Assembly (NCBI RefSeq): GCF_038004425.1
Contig: NZ_JBBORC010000001.1
Span: forward strand, 845,001-909,000
DNA length: 64,000 nt
From: Solibacillus sp. FSL W7-1464
Lineage (GTDB): Bacteria; Bacillota; Bacilli; Bacillales_A; Planococcaceae
Direction: 5' to 3'
The position numbers were made by a program, and so were the translations under genes. Under the pieces are notes generated by a model that saw only the letters and a list, made by a program, of their open reading frames with translations, had not been told where the DNA came from and did no database searches. This document shows, piece after piece, positions 37,058 to 46,862 of the stretch (position 1 is its first letter; every line of letters begins with the position of its first letter).

Positions 37058-37272
37058 TATAATAAACCTTGATCTCTGAATTTACGTTTTGTCTTAAAGG
37101 CCATACCGAAAATTCCACACATAACGATAACACCTAAAACAACACCGATCCAGCCGGTAGTTTCATACTTTGGTCCTGTCATGAAAATAAGTGAAAATGC
37201 AAATCCAATGCTAATCATTGAAAGAATCGCTGCTAATGCGTAAATAAACATCACAAATTTTGCTTTATTCAT
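37057..37272 (-). CDS. ylaF: YlaF-like membrane protein (DUF5325)
   Basis: 71 residues with two hydrophobic helices (FVMFIYALAAILSMISIGFA and GWIGVVLGVIVMCGIFGMAF) and a basic tail KTKRKFRDQG. It fits the YlaF family and lies divergent from typA as expected from yla synteny. Function unknown. Confidence 0.8.
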   Translation of the reverse strand: MNKAKFVMFIYALAAILSMISIGFAFSLIFMTGPKYETTGWIGVVLGVIVMCGIFGMAFKTKRKFRDQGLL

Positions 37273-37330
37273 CGTTCATACCTCCATATACTTTTTATAT
37301 GTGACAATAAATGTAATTAATTATTGTGAA

Positions 37331-37359
37331 AAGACATTTAATCTTTCATGTGCTATAAT
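37331..37359 (+). promoter_or_regulatory. Promoter of typA with extended -10
   Basis: AAGACA (37331-37336), 17 bp, TATAAT (37354-37359), preceded by TGC that makes an extended -10. Confidence 0.65.
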
Positions 37360-37400
37360 ATCACAGTTAAACAATTGAAAAAAGAATATGGAGTGGAATA

Positions 37401-39251
37401 ATGACAAATTTACGTCAAGATATTCGTAATATCGCAATTATTGCTCACGTTGACCATGGTAAAACAACGTTAGTAGACCAATTATTAAAACAATCAGGGA
37501 CTTTCCGTTCAAACGAACGTGTTGAAGAACGTGCTATGGACTCTGGTGATATAGAGCGTGAACGTGGAATTACGATTTTAGCTAAAAATACTGCAGTAAA
37601 TTACAATGGGACTCGTATCAACATCCTTGATACGCCTGGACACGCAGACTTCGGTGGAGAAGTAGAACGTATCTTAAAAATGGTAGATGGCGTTTGTTTA
37701 GTTGTCGATGCGTATGAGGGTTGTATGCCGCAAACACGATTCGTATTAAAGAAAGCGTTGGAACAACGTTTAACACCAATCGTTGTTGTAAACAAAGTAG
37801 ATAAAGATTCAGCTCGTCCTCTAGAAGTAGTAGACGAAGTATTAGAATTATTAATCGAGCTAGGTGCAGATGAAGATCAATTAGATTTCCCGGTTGTTTA
37901 TGCTTCAGGTGTAAACGGAACTGCATCTTTAGATCCAGATCCAGCAAACCAAGAAGAAGACATGAAGTGCTTATTTGAGAAAATTATTGAAGCTATCCCA
38001 GCTCCAGTAGATAACTCGGACGAGCCTTTACAATTCCAAGTAGCATTACTTGACTATAATGACTTCGTTGGTCGTATTGGTATCGGTCGCGTATTCCGCG
38101 GTAAAATCTCTGTAGGTCAACAAGTTTCTCTAATGAAATTAGATGGTACAGTGAAGAACTTCCGTGTAACAAAAATCTTTGGCTTCTTCGGGTTAAAACG
38201 TGAAGAAGTTGAAACAGCAATTGCTGGTGATTTAATCGCGGTTTCCGGAATGGAAGATATTAACGTTGGGGAAACAGTTTGCCCAATCGAGCACCAAGAA
38301 GCGTTAACACCATTACGCATCGATGAGCCAACTTTACAAATGACATTCTTAGTTAACAATTCACCATTCGCAGGTCGCGAAGGGAAATGGGTAACTTCTC
38401 GTAAAATCGAGGAGCGTTTACGTGCTCAGTTACAAACAGACGTATCACTACGCGTAGAAGATACAGATTCACCGGACGCTTGGACAGTTTCAGGTCGTGG
38501 TGAGCTTCACTTATCGATTCTAATCGAAAATATGCGTCGTGAAGGTTATGAATTACAAGTTTCTAAACCTCAAGTAATCATCCGTGATATCGATGGCGTT
38601 AAATCTGAGCCAATCGAGCGCGTTCAAATCGACGTACCTGAAGATTCAGTAGGATCTATTATTGAATCAATCGGTACTCGTAAAGGTGAAATGCTTGATA
38701 TGGTTAACAACGGTTCTGGACAAGTACGTTTAATCTTTAACGTACCAGCACGTGGTTTAATCGGTTACACAACTGAATTCATGTCGATTACAAAAGGTTT
38801 CGGTATTATTAACCATACATTCGATCACTATGCGCCAGTAGTTCCTGGTAAAGTAGGCGGACGTCACCAAGGCGTATTAGTTTCAATGGAAAATGGTAAA
38901 TCAACAACTTATGGTATGATGGGTATCGAAGACCGTGGTACATTATTCATTGAGCCGGGTACAGAAGTATATGAAGGAATGGTTGTTGGTGAAAACAACC
39001 GTGACGGTGATATTACTGTAAACATTACAAAACAAAAACAAAAAACAAACATCCGTTCAGCGAATAAAGACCAAACGAATGTTATTAAAAAGCCTCGTAT
39101 TTTAACGCTTGAAGAAGCATTGGAATATTTAGGTGATGACGAGTACCTGGAAGTAACTCCAGAATCAATCCGTTTACGTAAACAGATTCTTGATAAAGGT
39201 GAACGTGAACGTGTAGCGAAAAAGAAAAAGAGCGCTGAGTTAGAAGCTTAA
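37401..39251 (+). CDS. typA: Ribosome-associated GTPase TypA/BipA
   Basis: 616 residues. G1 is AHVDHGKTT, switch region [12 protein letters not shown]3 DTPGHADF and G4 NKVDKD. EF-G-like domains II, III and V and the BipA-specific C-terminal domain follow. It binds ribosomes and supports assembly and stress or cold growth. Its own extended -10 promoter is visible, and ylaH follows 24 bp later. Confidence 0.97.
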   Translation: MTNLRQDIRNIAIIAHVDHGKTTLVDQLLKQSGTFRSNERVEERAMDSGDIERERGITILAKNTAVNYNGTRINILDTPGHADFGGEVERILKMVDGVCLVVDAYEGCMPQTRFVLKKALEQRLTPIVVVNKVDKDSARPLEVVDEVLELLIELGADEDQLDFPVVYASGVNGTASLDPDPANQEEDMKCLFEKIIEAIPAPVDNSDEPLQFQVALLDYNDFVGRIGIGRVFRGKISVGQQVSLMKLDGTVKNFRVTKIFGFFGLKREEVETAIAGDLIAVSGMEDINVGETVCPIEHQEALTPLRIDEPTLQMTFLVNNSPFAGREGKWVTSRKIEERLRAQLQTDVSLRVEDTDSPDAWTVSGRGELHLSILIENMRREGYELQVSKPQVIIRDIDGVKSEPIERVQIDVPEDSVGSIIESIGTRKGEMLDMVNNGSGQVRLIFNVPARGLIGYTTEFMSITKGFGIINHTFDHYAPVVPGKVGGRHQGVLVSMENGKSTTYGMMGIEDRGTLFIEPGTEVYEGMVVGENNRDGDITVNITKQKQKTNIRSANKDQTNVIKKPRILTLEEALEYLGDDEYLEVTPESIRLRKQILDKGERERVAKKKKSAELEA

Positions 39252-39275
39252 TTGGCGTCATTAAGGAAAGGTTGA

Positions 39276-39674
39276 ATGATGTTGAATATGATGGCTGTGT
39301 TTGGTAGCTATTTTAATTTAGTATTACTGGCAACTGTATCTACAAATGAAAGTGATTACGTATTTAATCGTATGTCCGGAATTACAAGATATTTATACGA
39401 AAATTTACCTAGCTACCAGGTAGCGGGCTATGCAACATTTGTTCTTGTATTCCTTATGTCGGCAATTGTATACAAACTTGGCTTTGCAAAAAAACTTTCA
39501 TTCGGCAGAAATGTCGTCATTTATGCTTTCCTGTTTATAGGATGTATGGTGTTGACATTTTTGGCTCTATTCTTACCGATGATTGAAGGTTTAATTGTAG
39601 CTGCGTTAATTCTGATCGTCTATAAATCACGTTTATGGCGTGAAAAACGAGAAGAAGCGAAACAAGTAAATTAA
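39276..39674 (+). CDS. ylaH: YlaH-like membrane protein
   Basis: 132 residues with three hydrophobic segments: YATFVLVFLMSAIVYKLGF, NVVIYAFLFIGCMVLTFLALF and MIEGLIVAALILIVYKSRLW. Charged C-terminus. YlaH family, unknown role, next to typA as in B. subtilis. Probably cotranscribed with typA. Confidence 0.85.
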   Translation: MMLNMMAVFGSYFNLVLLATVSTNESDYVFNRMSGITRYLYENLPSYQVAGYATFVLVFLMSAIVYKLGFAKKLSFGRNVVIYAFLFIGCMVLTFLALFLPMIEGLIVAALILIVYKSRLWREKREEAKQVN

Positions 39675-39676
39675 TA

Positions 39677-39719
39677 GAGAGGGGGGTGTGTTAATTTAGA
39701 CACATTCCCTTCTTTTTTT
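39677..39719 (+). terminator. Terminator of typA-ylaH
   Basis: GAGAGGG-TGTGT and ACACA-CCCTTC arms around TAATTTAG followed by seven T. Confidence 0.7.
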
Positions 39720-39793
39720 AGGCAATTTAATTGAAAACGCTTTATTCGGAGCGTTATAATTCATAATTGGGGATAATAACTAAAATGGAGTAG

Positions 39794-40438
39794 ATGAAAA
39801 TGAATTTTACTAAAAAGCAAATTTTTATCATTGTTGGTTTAGCGCTAATTATTATATCTTGCGTTATTTTTATACCTGCAGTATTATCAGCGAAAAATGA
39901 GGATAATGCAGCAGCTGAATTAAGTGCAATTTATAACGATCAATTTGTTGTTACAAAATCTACGGCACCTGCAATAGGTGATGATTTTGAAGTGACGGTC
40001 CAATCGGAAACATCAAAAACAGTGTATGATTTTGATGTGAAAGATGGTAAATATTATGGTGAATATTATGGGGAAAATGTAAATGTGAAAGTCAATGAAC
40101 TAATCCAACCAATCGTTGGGACAGAGATTTTAGTTATGTCGAATGTATTCCAGGAAGACCTGGAGGAAGAGACAGCAATTGAAGATGTGAAAGCGAAAAA
40201 AGCTACTGTGCACTTATTAGTGGATGAGGAAATTTCAGAAGCAAAAGCACAGCAAATTGCAGATGTTCTAAAAGCGCAATTCGGTGAAATTCCTGTGGCG
40301 ATTGAAGCATATGTCGTTGACGAAGAACGTGTTTTTGAAGGGGTAAAAACAGAAGTATTAAACTTCTTCCAGTTAAGTAAAATTACCGGAAAAAGCTTCG
40401 TCGATTTCAAATTCCACGAACAGTCTTTTGACTATTGA
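39794..40438 (+). CDS. Unrecognised membrane-anchored extracellular protein
   Basis: 214 residues. An N-terminal signal anchor (IFIIVGLALIIISCVIFIPAVLSA) is followed by an acidic soluble domain rich in Glu, Asp and Val, with KYYGEYYGENVNVKVNELIQP and repeated charged helices. The IISC segment is not a convincing lipobox because the downstream residues remain hydrophobic. No family recognised. It sits in the yla cluster where B. subtilis has ylaI/ylaJ; it is not a clear YlaJ. Ends near a strong shared terminator. Confidence 0.65.
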   Translation: MKMNFTKKQIFIIVGLALIIISCVIFIPAVLSAKNEDNAAAELSAIYNDQFVVTKSTAPAIGDDFEVTVQSETSKTVYDFDVKDGKYYGEYYGENVNVKVNELIQPIVGTEILVMSNVFQEDLEEETAIEDVKAKKATVHLLVDEEISEAKAQQIADVLKAQFGEIPVAIEAYVVDEERVFEGVKTEVLNFFQLSKITGKSFVDFKFHEQSFDY

Positions 40439-40492
40439 TCATTTCGTTTAACAAGGAAAACCTTTAAAGGAAACAGAAATTTTATACTCAAA

Positions 40493-40528
40493 AAAACCAT
40501 TTTTCTCATTGAGAAAAATGGTTTTTTG
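40493..40528. terminator. Bidirectional terminator between the 214-residue gene and ylaI
   Basis: AAAACCATTTTTCTC and GAGAAAAATGGTTTT, 15-bp stem with a 3-base loop and flanking A/T runs. Confidence 0.88.
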
Positions 40529-40545
40529 GTATTCCGAATCATATT

Positions 40546-40749
40546 TTAAAATTCTTCATCAAATTTGGAAGAAGTTCGGAAAAAGCGGAATTTTCCTGTT
40601 GCTACTCGTTTATGAGTATTTTCGGTAATACGTTCCGAACATGTTGAGCACATAAACGTATGGATGGGACGATTGCGTAATTTTTTCGCTAAAGGTAAAT
40701 CGTTTGGTAGTTCATGTAGTGTATCGCAAATGACACATTTTACACGCAT
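40546..40749 (-). CDS. ylaI: YlaI-like zinc-ribbon protein (DUF2197)
   Basis: 67 residues with two CxxC-type pairs, CVICDTLHEL and FMCSTCSERI, spaced like a zinc ribbon. DUF2197/YlaI family, function unknown. AGGAGG lies about 8 bp before the ATG. It follows the next gene by 12 bp, so the two are one transcript. Confidence 0.87.
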   Translation of the reverse strand: MRVKCVICDTLHELPNDLPLAKKLRNRPIHTFMCSTCSERITENTHKRVATGKFRFFRTSSKFDEEF

Positions 40750-40761
40750 GACGAAATCCTC

Positions 40762-41262
40762 CTATTGAATACGAATCGCACGCACATTTTTTATTGGATT
40801 TTCTAAATTTGAACCATCTGCAAATAGTACATGTACTGGTCCATCTTCTAAAAGAGGTTTGCCTTCTTGGCTGAATTTGAAAATGAAACTTTCAGCCTGC
40901 TGTAGTGGAAAAGCAAATTCCTCGCCTGTTGTACATTCGAAAACAACTTCGTTCGCACCGTCTGCAATTTCGGCATTTTTCAAAAATGGTTTAATTTCCA
41001 TTCCGAAAGTGCCGGTCATCATGCCTTTACGGTCAAATTTACGTTCAGTTTTCAATGTTGGCGGAAATACGGCGCCTTCCATAATTTCTCGTGACCAGTG
41101 TGCACCCATTTCACGTAAATATTTTTCATTATTTTCTTCAACTTTTTCTGAAACAAAATATGTATTCAGATCCAGTTTACGATCATCAAAAATCCATACA
41201 GTAGGATCTAATGTTAGTTCAAATTTAACCGCGCCTTTAATTGGAATGATTGTTTCGGTCAT
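40762..41262 (-). CDS. Conserved-looking soluble protein of unknown function
   Basis: 166 residues, TIIPIKGAVKFELTLDPTVWIFDDRK, then a Glu-rich helix and KTERKFDRKGMMTGTFGM. Mostly beta-rich, no signal peptide, no cysteine cluster. I have a weak memory of similar Bacillus proteins labelled peptidyl-prolyl isomerase but see no such catalytic motif. AGGGGG at 8 bp before the ATG. First gene of a two-gene unit with ylaI. Confidence 0.75.
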   Translation of the reverse strand: MTETIIPIKGAVKFELTLDPTVWIFDDRKLDLNTYFVSEKVEENNEKYLREMGAHWSREIMEGAVFPPTLKTERKFDRKGMMTGTFGMEIKPFLKNAEIADGANEVVFECTTGEEFAFPLQQAESFIFKFSQEGKPLLEDGPVHVLFADGSNLENPIKNVRAIRIQ

Positions 41263-41432
41263 TTGTCAGTCCCCCTTCACTATGTTCCTTCATAATTATA
41301 ACGCGATTCCTCATAGAAAGAAATATAATTGAATTGAATGCAAAACATACAAAGACACTTGCATTTTTGAATGTAAAAAGATACACTTTACTAAGATAGA
41401 GTCGAAGAAATATCATAGATGGGGGCGTCCTC

Positions 41433-41714
41433 ATGGATACGAAAGCACAAGCTTCCTTTCAGGAAAAAGCATTAGAGCTGTTAACTGCGGATGCAGACAA
41501 AATTGCTCGATTAATTCGCGTACAAATGGATAATCTGACAATGCCATCTTGTCCGTTATATGAAGAAGTTTTAGATACACAAATGTTTGGTTTATCGCGC
41601 GAAATTGAATTTGCCGCGAAACTCGGGCTGATCGAACGTGAACAAGGCAAGCAAATTCTCGATTCATTAGAGAAAGAGCTTTCTTTATTACATGATGCGT
41701 ATACAGACAAATAA
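41433..41714 (+). CDS. ylaN: YlaN (DUF1507)
   Basis: 93 residues, all-helical. The core is [39 protein letters not shown], diagnostic of YlaN. In Bacillus and Staphylococcus YlaN is needed under iron limitation and interacts with Fur. It lies directly upstream of ftsW, as in B. subtilis, separated from it by a terminator. Confidence 0.95.
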   Translation: MDTKAQASFQEKALELLTADADKIARLIRVQMDNLTMPSCPLYEEVLDTQMFGLSREIEFAAKLGLIEREQGKQILDSLEKELSLLHDAYTDK

Positions 41715-41716
41715 AA

Positions 41717-41756
41717 GAAAACTCAAACGCTACATTGCGGTTTGAGTTTTTTTTTC
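41717..41756 (+). terminator. Terminator of ylaN
   Basis: AAAACTCAAACGC and GCGGTTTGAGTTTT with nine T. The ftsW ribosome binding site (GATGAGG) follows immediately. Confidence 0.82.
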
Positions 41757-41774
41757 AAAGATGAGGTTTTTAAC

Positions 41775-42947
41775 ATGAAACAATATTTTAAAAATTATTT
41801 TCGCAATTTTGATTATGGGTTGTTGTTCGTTTACATTTTGTTAATGTTATTTGGACTTGTCATGATCTACAGTTCGAGTATTTGGGTTTCAATTATTCAA
41901 TATGATGCAAATCCGAATTTTTACTATAATCGCCAGCTCGTCAATATAATTTTAGCGTTAATTTTGTTTACAGTTACTGTCATTACGCCCTATAAAAGAT
42001 TATCCAGTAAATCTATATTAGGTCTTTTGCTGACAGTTATGTTTATACTAGAGTTATGGCTTTTAGTAGCCGGCAAAAATGTCAATGGATCGAAAAGTTG
42101 GATAAGCCTATTTGGTCTCATGAATTTCCAGCCATCCGAATTTGCCAAACTCTTTATTATAATTTTCTTTGCAGGAACTTTTTACCGTAAAAGTGTAAAC
42201 CGTGGCTCGATGCAGCTGCTAACATTTGATGATGTGTCCTATCCGCTCGGCATGTGGCTGTTTATCGTACTTGTAGTCGGTTTTGAAACTGATCTCGGTG
42301 CACTTGTTATTATTGTAGCCATTGCACTTGTTGTTGTTATTACGAGTGGACTTAGGGGTAAAACGCTCGGGCGGATTTTTGGACTGCTCTCGGCACTCGG
42401 TGTTGTCGGAATGATCGGAATTTTAATCTTTAAATGGGACACGGTTTTCAACGCAAGCCGAAGAGGCCGTATTACTTCCTTTTTGGATCCTTTCAGTGAT
42501 CCGCTTAATTCCGGATATCATGTTGTCAACGGTTATTATGCAATTGGAGCGGGAGGTTTGGAAGGTCGAGGGCTCGGGCAGTCGATTCAAAAGCTTGGGT
42601 ATGTACCTGAACCGCAAACCGATTTTATTATGGCGATTATAGCCGAAGAGTTAGGGATTTTAGGTGTATCAATTGTTATTCTTGGCTTAGGCTTTATTGT
42701 GATGCGCGGTTATTATATTGCGATGTCAACAAAAGATCCGCTTGCACGAATGTTAGCGGCGGGCATTTCTACATGGATAGGATTACAGACTTTTATTAAT
42801 TTAGGTGGATTATCGGGACTTATCCCGTTAACCGGAGTAACGTTACCTTTTATTAGCTATGGCGGTACTTCTATATTATTGCTCTCAGTAGCAATGGGGA
42901 TACTTATCAATGTATCCACACATCACAAATTGGAAAAAAGAAAGTAA
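41775..42947 (+). CDS. ftsW: Septum peptidoglycan polymerase FtsW (SEDS family)
   Basis: About 391 residues with ten predicted helices. SEDS motifs are MNFQPSEFAKL and the loop AELGILGVS, and the C-terminal segment is TGVTLPFISYGGTS. FtsW polymerises glycan strands at the division site with a class B PBP. I chose ATG at 41775; the 11 extra codons of the longer frame overlap the ylaN terminator T run. pycA follows 17 bp later. Confidence 0.93.
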   Translation: MKQYFKNYFRNFDYGLLFVYILLMLFGLVMIYSSSIWVSIIQYDANPNFYYNRQLVNIILALILFTVTVITPYKRLSSKSILGLLLTVMFILELWLLVAGKNVNGSKSWISLFGLMNFQPSEFAKLFIIIFFAGTFYRKSVNRGSMQLLTFDDVSYPLGMWLFIVLVVGFETDLGALVIIVAIALVVVITSGLRGKTLGRIFGLLSALGVVGMIGILIFKWDTVFNASRRGRITSFLDPFSDPLNSGYHVVNGYYAIGAGGLEGRGLGQSIQKLGYVPEPQTDFIMAIIAEELGILGVSIVILGLGFIVMRGYYIAMSTKDPLARMLAAGISTWIGLQTFINLGGLSGLIPLTGVTLPFISYGGTSILLLSVAMGILINVSTHHKLEKRK

Positions 42948-42964
42948 TTGGGGGTTAGGGAGAA

Positions 42965-45900
42965 ATGAAGTCGATTCAAAAGATTTTAGTTGCAAACCGA
43001 GGCGAAATCGCCATCCGTATTTTACGCGCCTGTAATGAGTTACATATTAAAACAGTGGCAATCTATTCTCGTGAAGATAGCGGATCTTACCACCGCTATA
43101 AAGCAGACGAGGCCTATATCGTTGGTGTAGGTAAAAAGCCGATTGATGCTTATTTGGATATTGAAGGCATCATTAAAATTGCAAAAGAAGCAAATGTGGA
43201 TGCGATTCATCCTGGTTACGGTTTCTTATCGGAAAACGTAGATTTCGCGCGTCGTTGTGAAGAGGAAGGTATTCAATTTATTGGACCGACTTCTAAGCAT
43301 CTTGATATGTTTGGCGATAAAGTTAAAGCGCGTGAGCAGGCAGTTGCTGCAGAGATTCCGGTTATTCCAGGTACGGACGGTCCTGTAGCAAACTTGCAGG
43401 AAGTTGAACAGTTCAGTGAAGCATATGGCTTCCCGATTATGATTAAAGCGGCTCTTGGCGGTGGCGGACGTGGAATGCGTTTAGTTAATTCCAAAGAAGA
43501 ACTGCAATCCGCTTATGATCGAGCAAAATCTGAAGCGAAAGCCGCATTTGGCTCGGATGAAGTATATGTGGAGAAGGCAATTATTAAACCTAAGCATATT
43601 GAAGTACAAATTATCGGGGATACTCACGGTAATATTGTCCATCTCTATGAACGTGACTGTTCAATTCAACGACGTCATCAAAAGGTTGTGGAAATTGCAC
43701 CGTCAAATTCAATTTCCGATCAGCTCCGCAATGATATTTGTGACGCAGCTGTTAAGTTGATGAAAAATGTTGGCTACATTAATGCAGGTACTGTCGAGTT
43801 CTTAGTTGCAGACAATCAATTTTATTTCATTGAAGTAAATCCGCGTATTCAAGTTGAACATACGATTACGGAAATGATTACCGGTCTTGATATTGTGCAT
43901 GCACAAATTAAAGTAGCAGAAGGACTTGACCTTCATTCAAAAGAAGTAGGAATTCCTGCACAAGACAAAATTCCGCTGTTCGGTTACGCAATTCAGTCTC
44001 GTGTAACAACGGAAGACCCAGCTAACGACTTTATGCCGGATACAGGAAAATTGATGGTATATCGTTCAAGTGGCGGCTTTGGTGTTCGTCTGGACGCAGG
44101 AAATGGCTTCCAGGGTGCTGTTGTAACACCATACTACGATTCCTTGCTTGTAAAAATTTCTACTTGGGGCATGACATTTGAAGAAGCTGCGGCAAAGATG
44201 GACCGAAACTTACGTGAATTCCGTATTCGAGGTGTAAAGACGAATATTCCGTTTTTAGGGAATGTTGTAATACACGAAAAATTCATAAAAGGCGAGTTTG
44301 ATACGAGCTTTATCGATACGACACCGGAATTGTTTGAATTCCCGGAACGTAAAGACCGTGGAACGAAACTATTAAACTATATCGGGAATGTCACATTAAA
44401 TGGATTCCCGGGTGTTGAAAAACGAACAAAGCCGATTTTTGTACAGCCGGATAAGCCAAAAATAGATATTCTTATTCCTTCTCCAGCAGGAACAAAGCAA
44501 ATTCTTGATGCGCAAGGTGCAGATGGACTTGTGAAATGGATTAAAGAACAGGAAGATGTGTTACTGACAGACACAACATTCCGTGATGCACATCAATCAT
44601 TGCTTGCAACGCGTGTGCGTACACAGGATATGCTTGAAATTGCAGACGAAACTTCCCGTTTAATGCATGACTATTTCTCACTTGAAATGTGGGGTGGTGC
44701 AACGTTTGATGTTGCATACCGTTTCTTAAGTGAAAACCCGTGGGATCGTTTGGAAAAACTTAGAAAGAAAATTCCGAATGTTCTGTTTCAAATGCTGTTA
44801 CGCGGGGCGAATGCGGTAGGTTATACGAACTATCCGGATAATCTGATTCGGGAGTTTATTCAGGAATCCGCTTCTTCAGGTGTGGACGTTTTCCGGATTT
44901 TCGACTCGCTTAACTGGATTAAAGGAATGGAAGTAGCAATTGATGAAGTGCGTAATAGCGGAAAAGTTGCGGAAGCGGCAATCTGTTATACAGGCGATAT
45001 TTTAGATGACAGCCGTGCAAAATACACGGTTCAATACTACAAAGATATGGCACGTGAACTGGAGGCAACAGGCGCGCATATTCTGGCAATTAAAGATATG
45101 GCAGGACTACTGAAACCGCAGGCTGCATATCGACTTATTTCCGAGCTGAAAGATGCGACTAGTCTGCCAGTCCACTTGCATACACATGATACGAGCGGAA
45201 ATGGAATTTACTTATATGCGAAAGCAATTGAAGCGGGTGTTGATATTATTGATACAGCATTAGGTTCGATGGCTGGTTTAACATCACAGCCAAGCGCCAA
45301 TTCATTGTACTATGCAATGAAAGGTTCTGAACGTAATGTACGTGGCAATATTGAAAGCCTTGAAAAATTGTCGTACTACTGGGAAGATGTTCGTAAATAC
45401 TATATTGATTTCGAAAGCGGCATGAATGCACCACATTCTGAAATTTATGTACATGAAATGCCTGGCGGTCAGTACAGCAACCTGCAGCAACAAGCAAAAG
45501 CAGTCGGCTTAGGTGACCGCTGGGATGAAGTAAAGACAATGTATTCCCGTGTAAATCTAATGTTCGGTGATATTGTAAAAGTAACACCGTCTTCTAAAGT
45601 GGTAGGGGATATGGCGTTATTTATGGTACAAAATGATTTAACGGAAGACAATATTGTGGAGCGTGGACAAACAATAGATTTCCCTGAATCTGTTATTGAG
45701 TTTTTCCAAGGTTATTTAGGACAGCCACATGGCGGATTCCCGGTGGAAATTCAGAAAGTTGTATTAAAGGATCGTACGCCTATTACAGTTCGCCCGGGTG
45801 AATTATTGCCGCCGGTCGATTTTGATCAGCTGACAGCAGAATTAACTGAAAAGTGTGGACGAGCACCATCTAAACAAGACGTATTGGCATATGCGCTTTA

Positions 45901-46399
45901 CCCGAAAGTATTTGAGCAGTATATTGATGCTGTGAATGCATTCGGCGATGTTTCGGTACTTGATACACCTACATTCTTCTATGGTTTGAAGCTTGGCGAA
46001 GAAATTGAAGTAGAAATCGAAAAAGGAAAGACACTGATTGTTAAGCTTGTATCAATCGGCGAACCGCAGCATGATGGAACACGTATTATCTATTTTGAAC
46101 TGAATGGCCAATCTCGTGAACTGGTAATTCAAGATTTAACGGTTGAAGTTGACGGAAGCATTGCTTTAAAAGCAGATCCTGCCAATCCGAACCAAATCGG
46201 TGCAACAATGCCGGGTACTGTTCTTAAAGTTGTGGTAAATAAAGGAAGTACCGTAAAACGTGGCGAACATTTACTCATTACTGAGGCAATGAAAATGGAA
46301 ACAACAGTCCAAGCGCCAAAAGACGGTATTGTAAAAGAAATCTATGCAAAAGCAGGAGACGCCATCTCAACAGGCGATCTGCTTATTGAATTAGAATAG
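42965..46399 (+). CDS. pycA: Pyruvate carboxylase
   Basis: 1144 residues in the usual order. Biotin carboxylase domain comes first (MKSIQKILVANRGEIAIRIL, GGGGRGMR). Then the carboxyltransferase TIM barrel (DTTFRDAHQSLLATRVRT, HLHTHDTSGNG). Then the PYC tetramerisation domain and the C-terminal biotin carrier with EAMKMET. It makes oxaloacetate from pyruvate, an anaplerotic step. In B. subtilis and Listeria its activity is linked to c-di-AMP, in B. subtilis through DarB. Strong terminator follows. Confidence 0.97.
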   Translation: MKSIQKILVANRGEIAIRILRACNELHIKTVAIYSREDSGSYHRYKADEAYIVGVGKKPIDAYLDIEGIIKIAKEANVDAIHPGYGFLSENVDFARRCEEEGIQFIGPTSKHLDMFGDKVKAREQAVAAEIPVIPGTDGPVANLQEVEQFSEAYGFPIMIKAALGGGGRGMRLVNSKEELQSAYDRAKSEAKAAFGSDEVYVEKAIIKPKHIEVQIIGDTHGNIVHLYERDCSIQRRHQKVVEIAPSNSISDQLRNDICDAAVKLMKNVGYINAGTVEFLVADNQFYFIEVNPRIQVEHTITEMITGLDIVHAQIKVAEGLDLHSKEVGIPAQDKIPLFGYAIQSRVTTEDPANDFMPDTGKLMVYRSSGGFGVRLDAGNGFQGAVVTPYYDSLLVKISTWGMTFEEAAAKMDRNLREFRIRGVKTNIPFLGNVVIHEKFIKGEFDTSFIDTTPELFEFPERKDRGTKLLNYIGNVTLNGFPGVEKRTKPIFVQPDKPKIDILIPSPAGTKQILDAQGADGLVKWIKEQEDVLLTDTTFRDAHQSLLATRVRTQDMLEIADETSRLMHDYFSLEMWGGATFDVAYRFLSENPWDRLEKLRKKIPNVLFQMLLRGANAVGYTNYPDNLIREFIQESASSGVDVFRIFDSLNWIKGMEVAIDEVRNSGKVAEAAICYTGDILDDSRAKYTVQYYKDMARELEATGAHILAIKDMAGLLKPQAAYRLISELKDATSLPVHLHTHDTSGNGIYLYAKAIEAGVDIIDTALGSMAGLTSQPSANSLYYAMKGSERNVRGNIESLEKLSYYWEDVRKYYIDFESGMNAPHSEIYVHEMPGGQYSNLQQQAKAVGLGDRWDEVKTMYSRVNLMFGDIVKVTPSSKVVGDMALFMVQNDLTEDNIVERGQTIDFPESVIEFFQGYLGQPHGGFPVEIQKVVLKDRTPITVRPGELLPPVDFDQLTAELTEKCGRAPSKQDVLAYALYPKVFEQYIDAVNAFGDVSVLDTPTFFYGLKLGEEIEVEIEKGKTLIVKLVSIGEPQHDGTRIIYFELNGQSRELVIQDLTVEVDGSIALKADPANPNQIGATMPGTVLKVVVNKGSTVKRGEHLLITEAMKMETTVQAPKDGIVKEIYAKAGDAISTGDLLIELE

Positions 46400-46430
46400 A
46401 ACACGTATACGTCTACCTGGATTAATATGA

Positions 46431-46477
46431 AAAGCGCCGCAAATTTTTATTTCAAATTTGCGGCGCTTTATTTTTTT
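46431..46477 (+). terminator. Terminator of pycA
   Basis: AAAGCGCCGCAAATTT and AAATTTGCGGCGCTTT with a T run. Confidence 0.88.
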
Positions 46478-46489
46478 GTTTTTTGATGA

Positions 46490-46730
46490 AAATTATTGTT
46501 CTTCGCTATGGCGGACGCTTTCCAGGGCGCACGGGGCCAACACGAAGCTGATCACAAAAGCGTTGTCGAGGACATGTCGCTCCTAGCTTTTGTTCCAAGT
46601 CTCCCACACATGCTTGTTCCCCTAGGAAGCTTTGAGTCACTCTTCTCAGATACTGCTTCGCTCTGCAACGAAAGGCGAAGCCGGCAGCTGCACTCGCCGC
46701 TTCCGGACCGAACAAGTAGTTCATACTACT
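46490..46730. repeat. Degenerate G+C-rich extragenic repeat
   Basis: A block clearly richer in G+C than its surroundings. It contains GGCGGACGCTTTCC (46510-46523), whose exact complement recurs at 62719-62732, plus short inverted words and the hairpin AGTAGTTCATACTACT near its right edge. It resembles dispersed Bacillaceae extragenic repeats in decayed form. The remainder up to 46862 is A+T-rich with no supported gene; a 104-codon frame here is not credible. Confidence 0.55.
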
Positions 46731-46862
46731 GTATAAAAATCCAAAGTGAATTTGAATATAAATATTTGCGCCCTACCAATTCGGTTATTCCACCAAAATC
46801 CAACAAATGAAAAAGAAAGACTGCATTTAGCAATCTCCCTTTTCTAGTAAATTCTATTCAAT

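Noticed and set aside
46763-46800. tRNA-like 5' half on the minus strand (AATTGGTAG D-loop-like word)
   Set aside because: The D stem does not pair properly and no anticodon or T arm follows.
46496-46810. A 104-codon frame after pycA
   Set aside because: It lies in the G+C-rich degenerate repeat, with no ribosome binding site and no protein-like composition.
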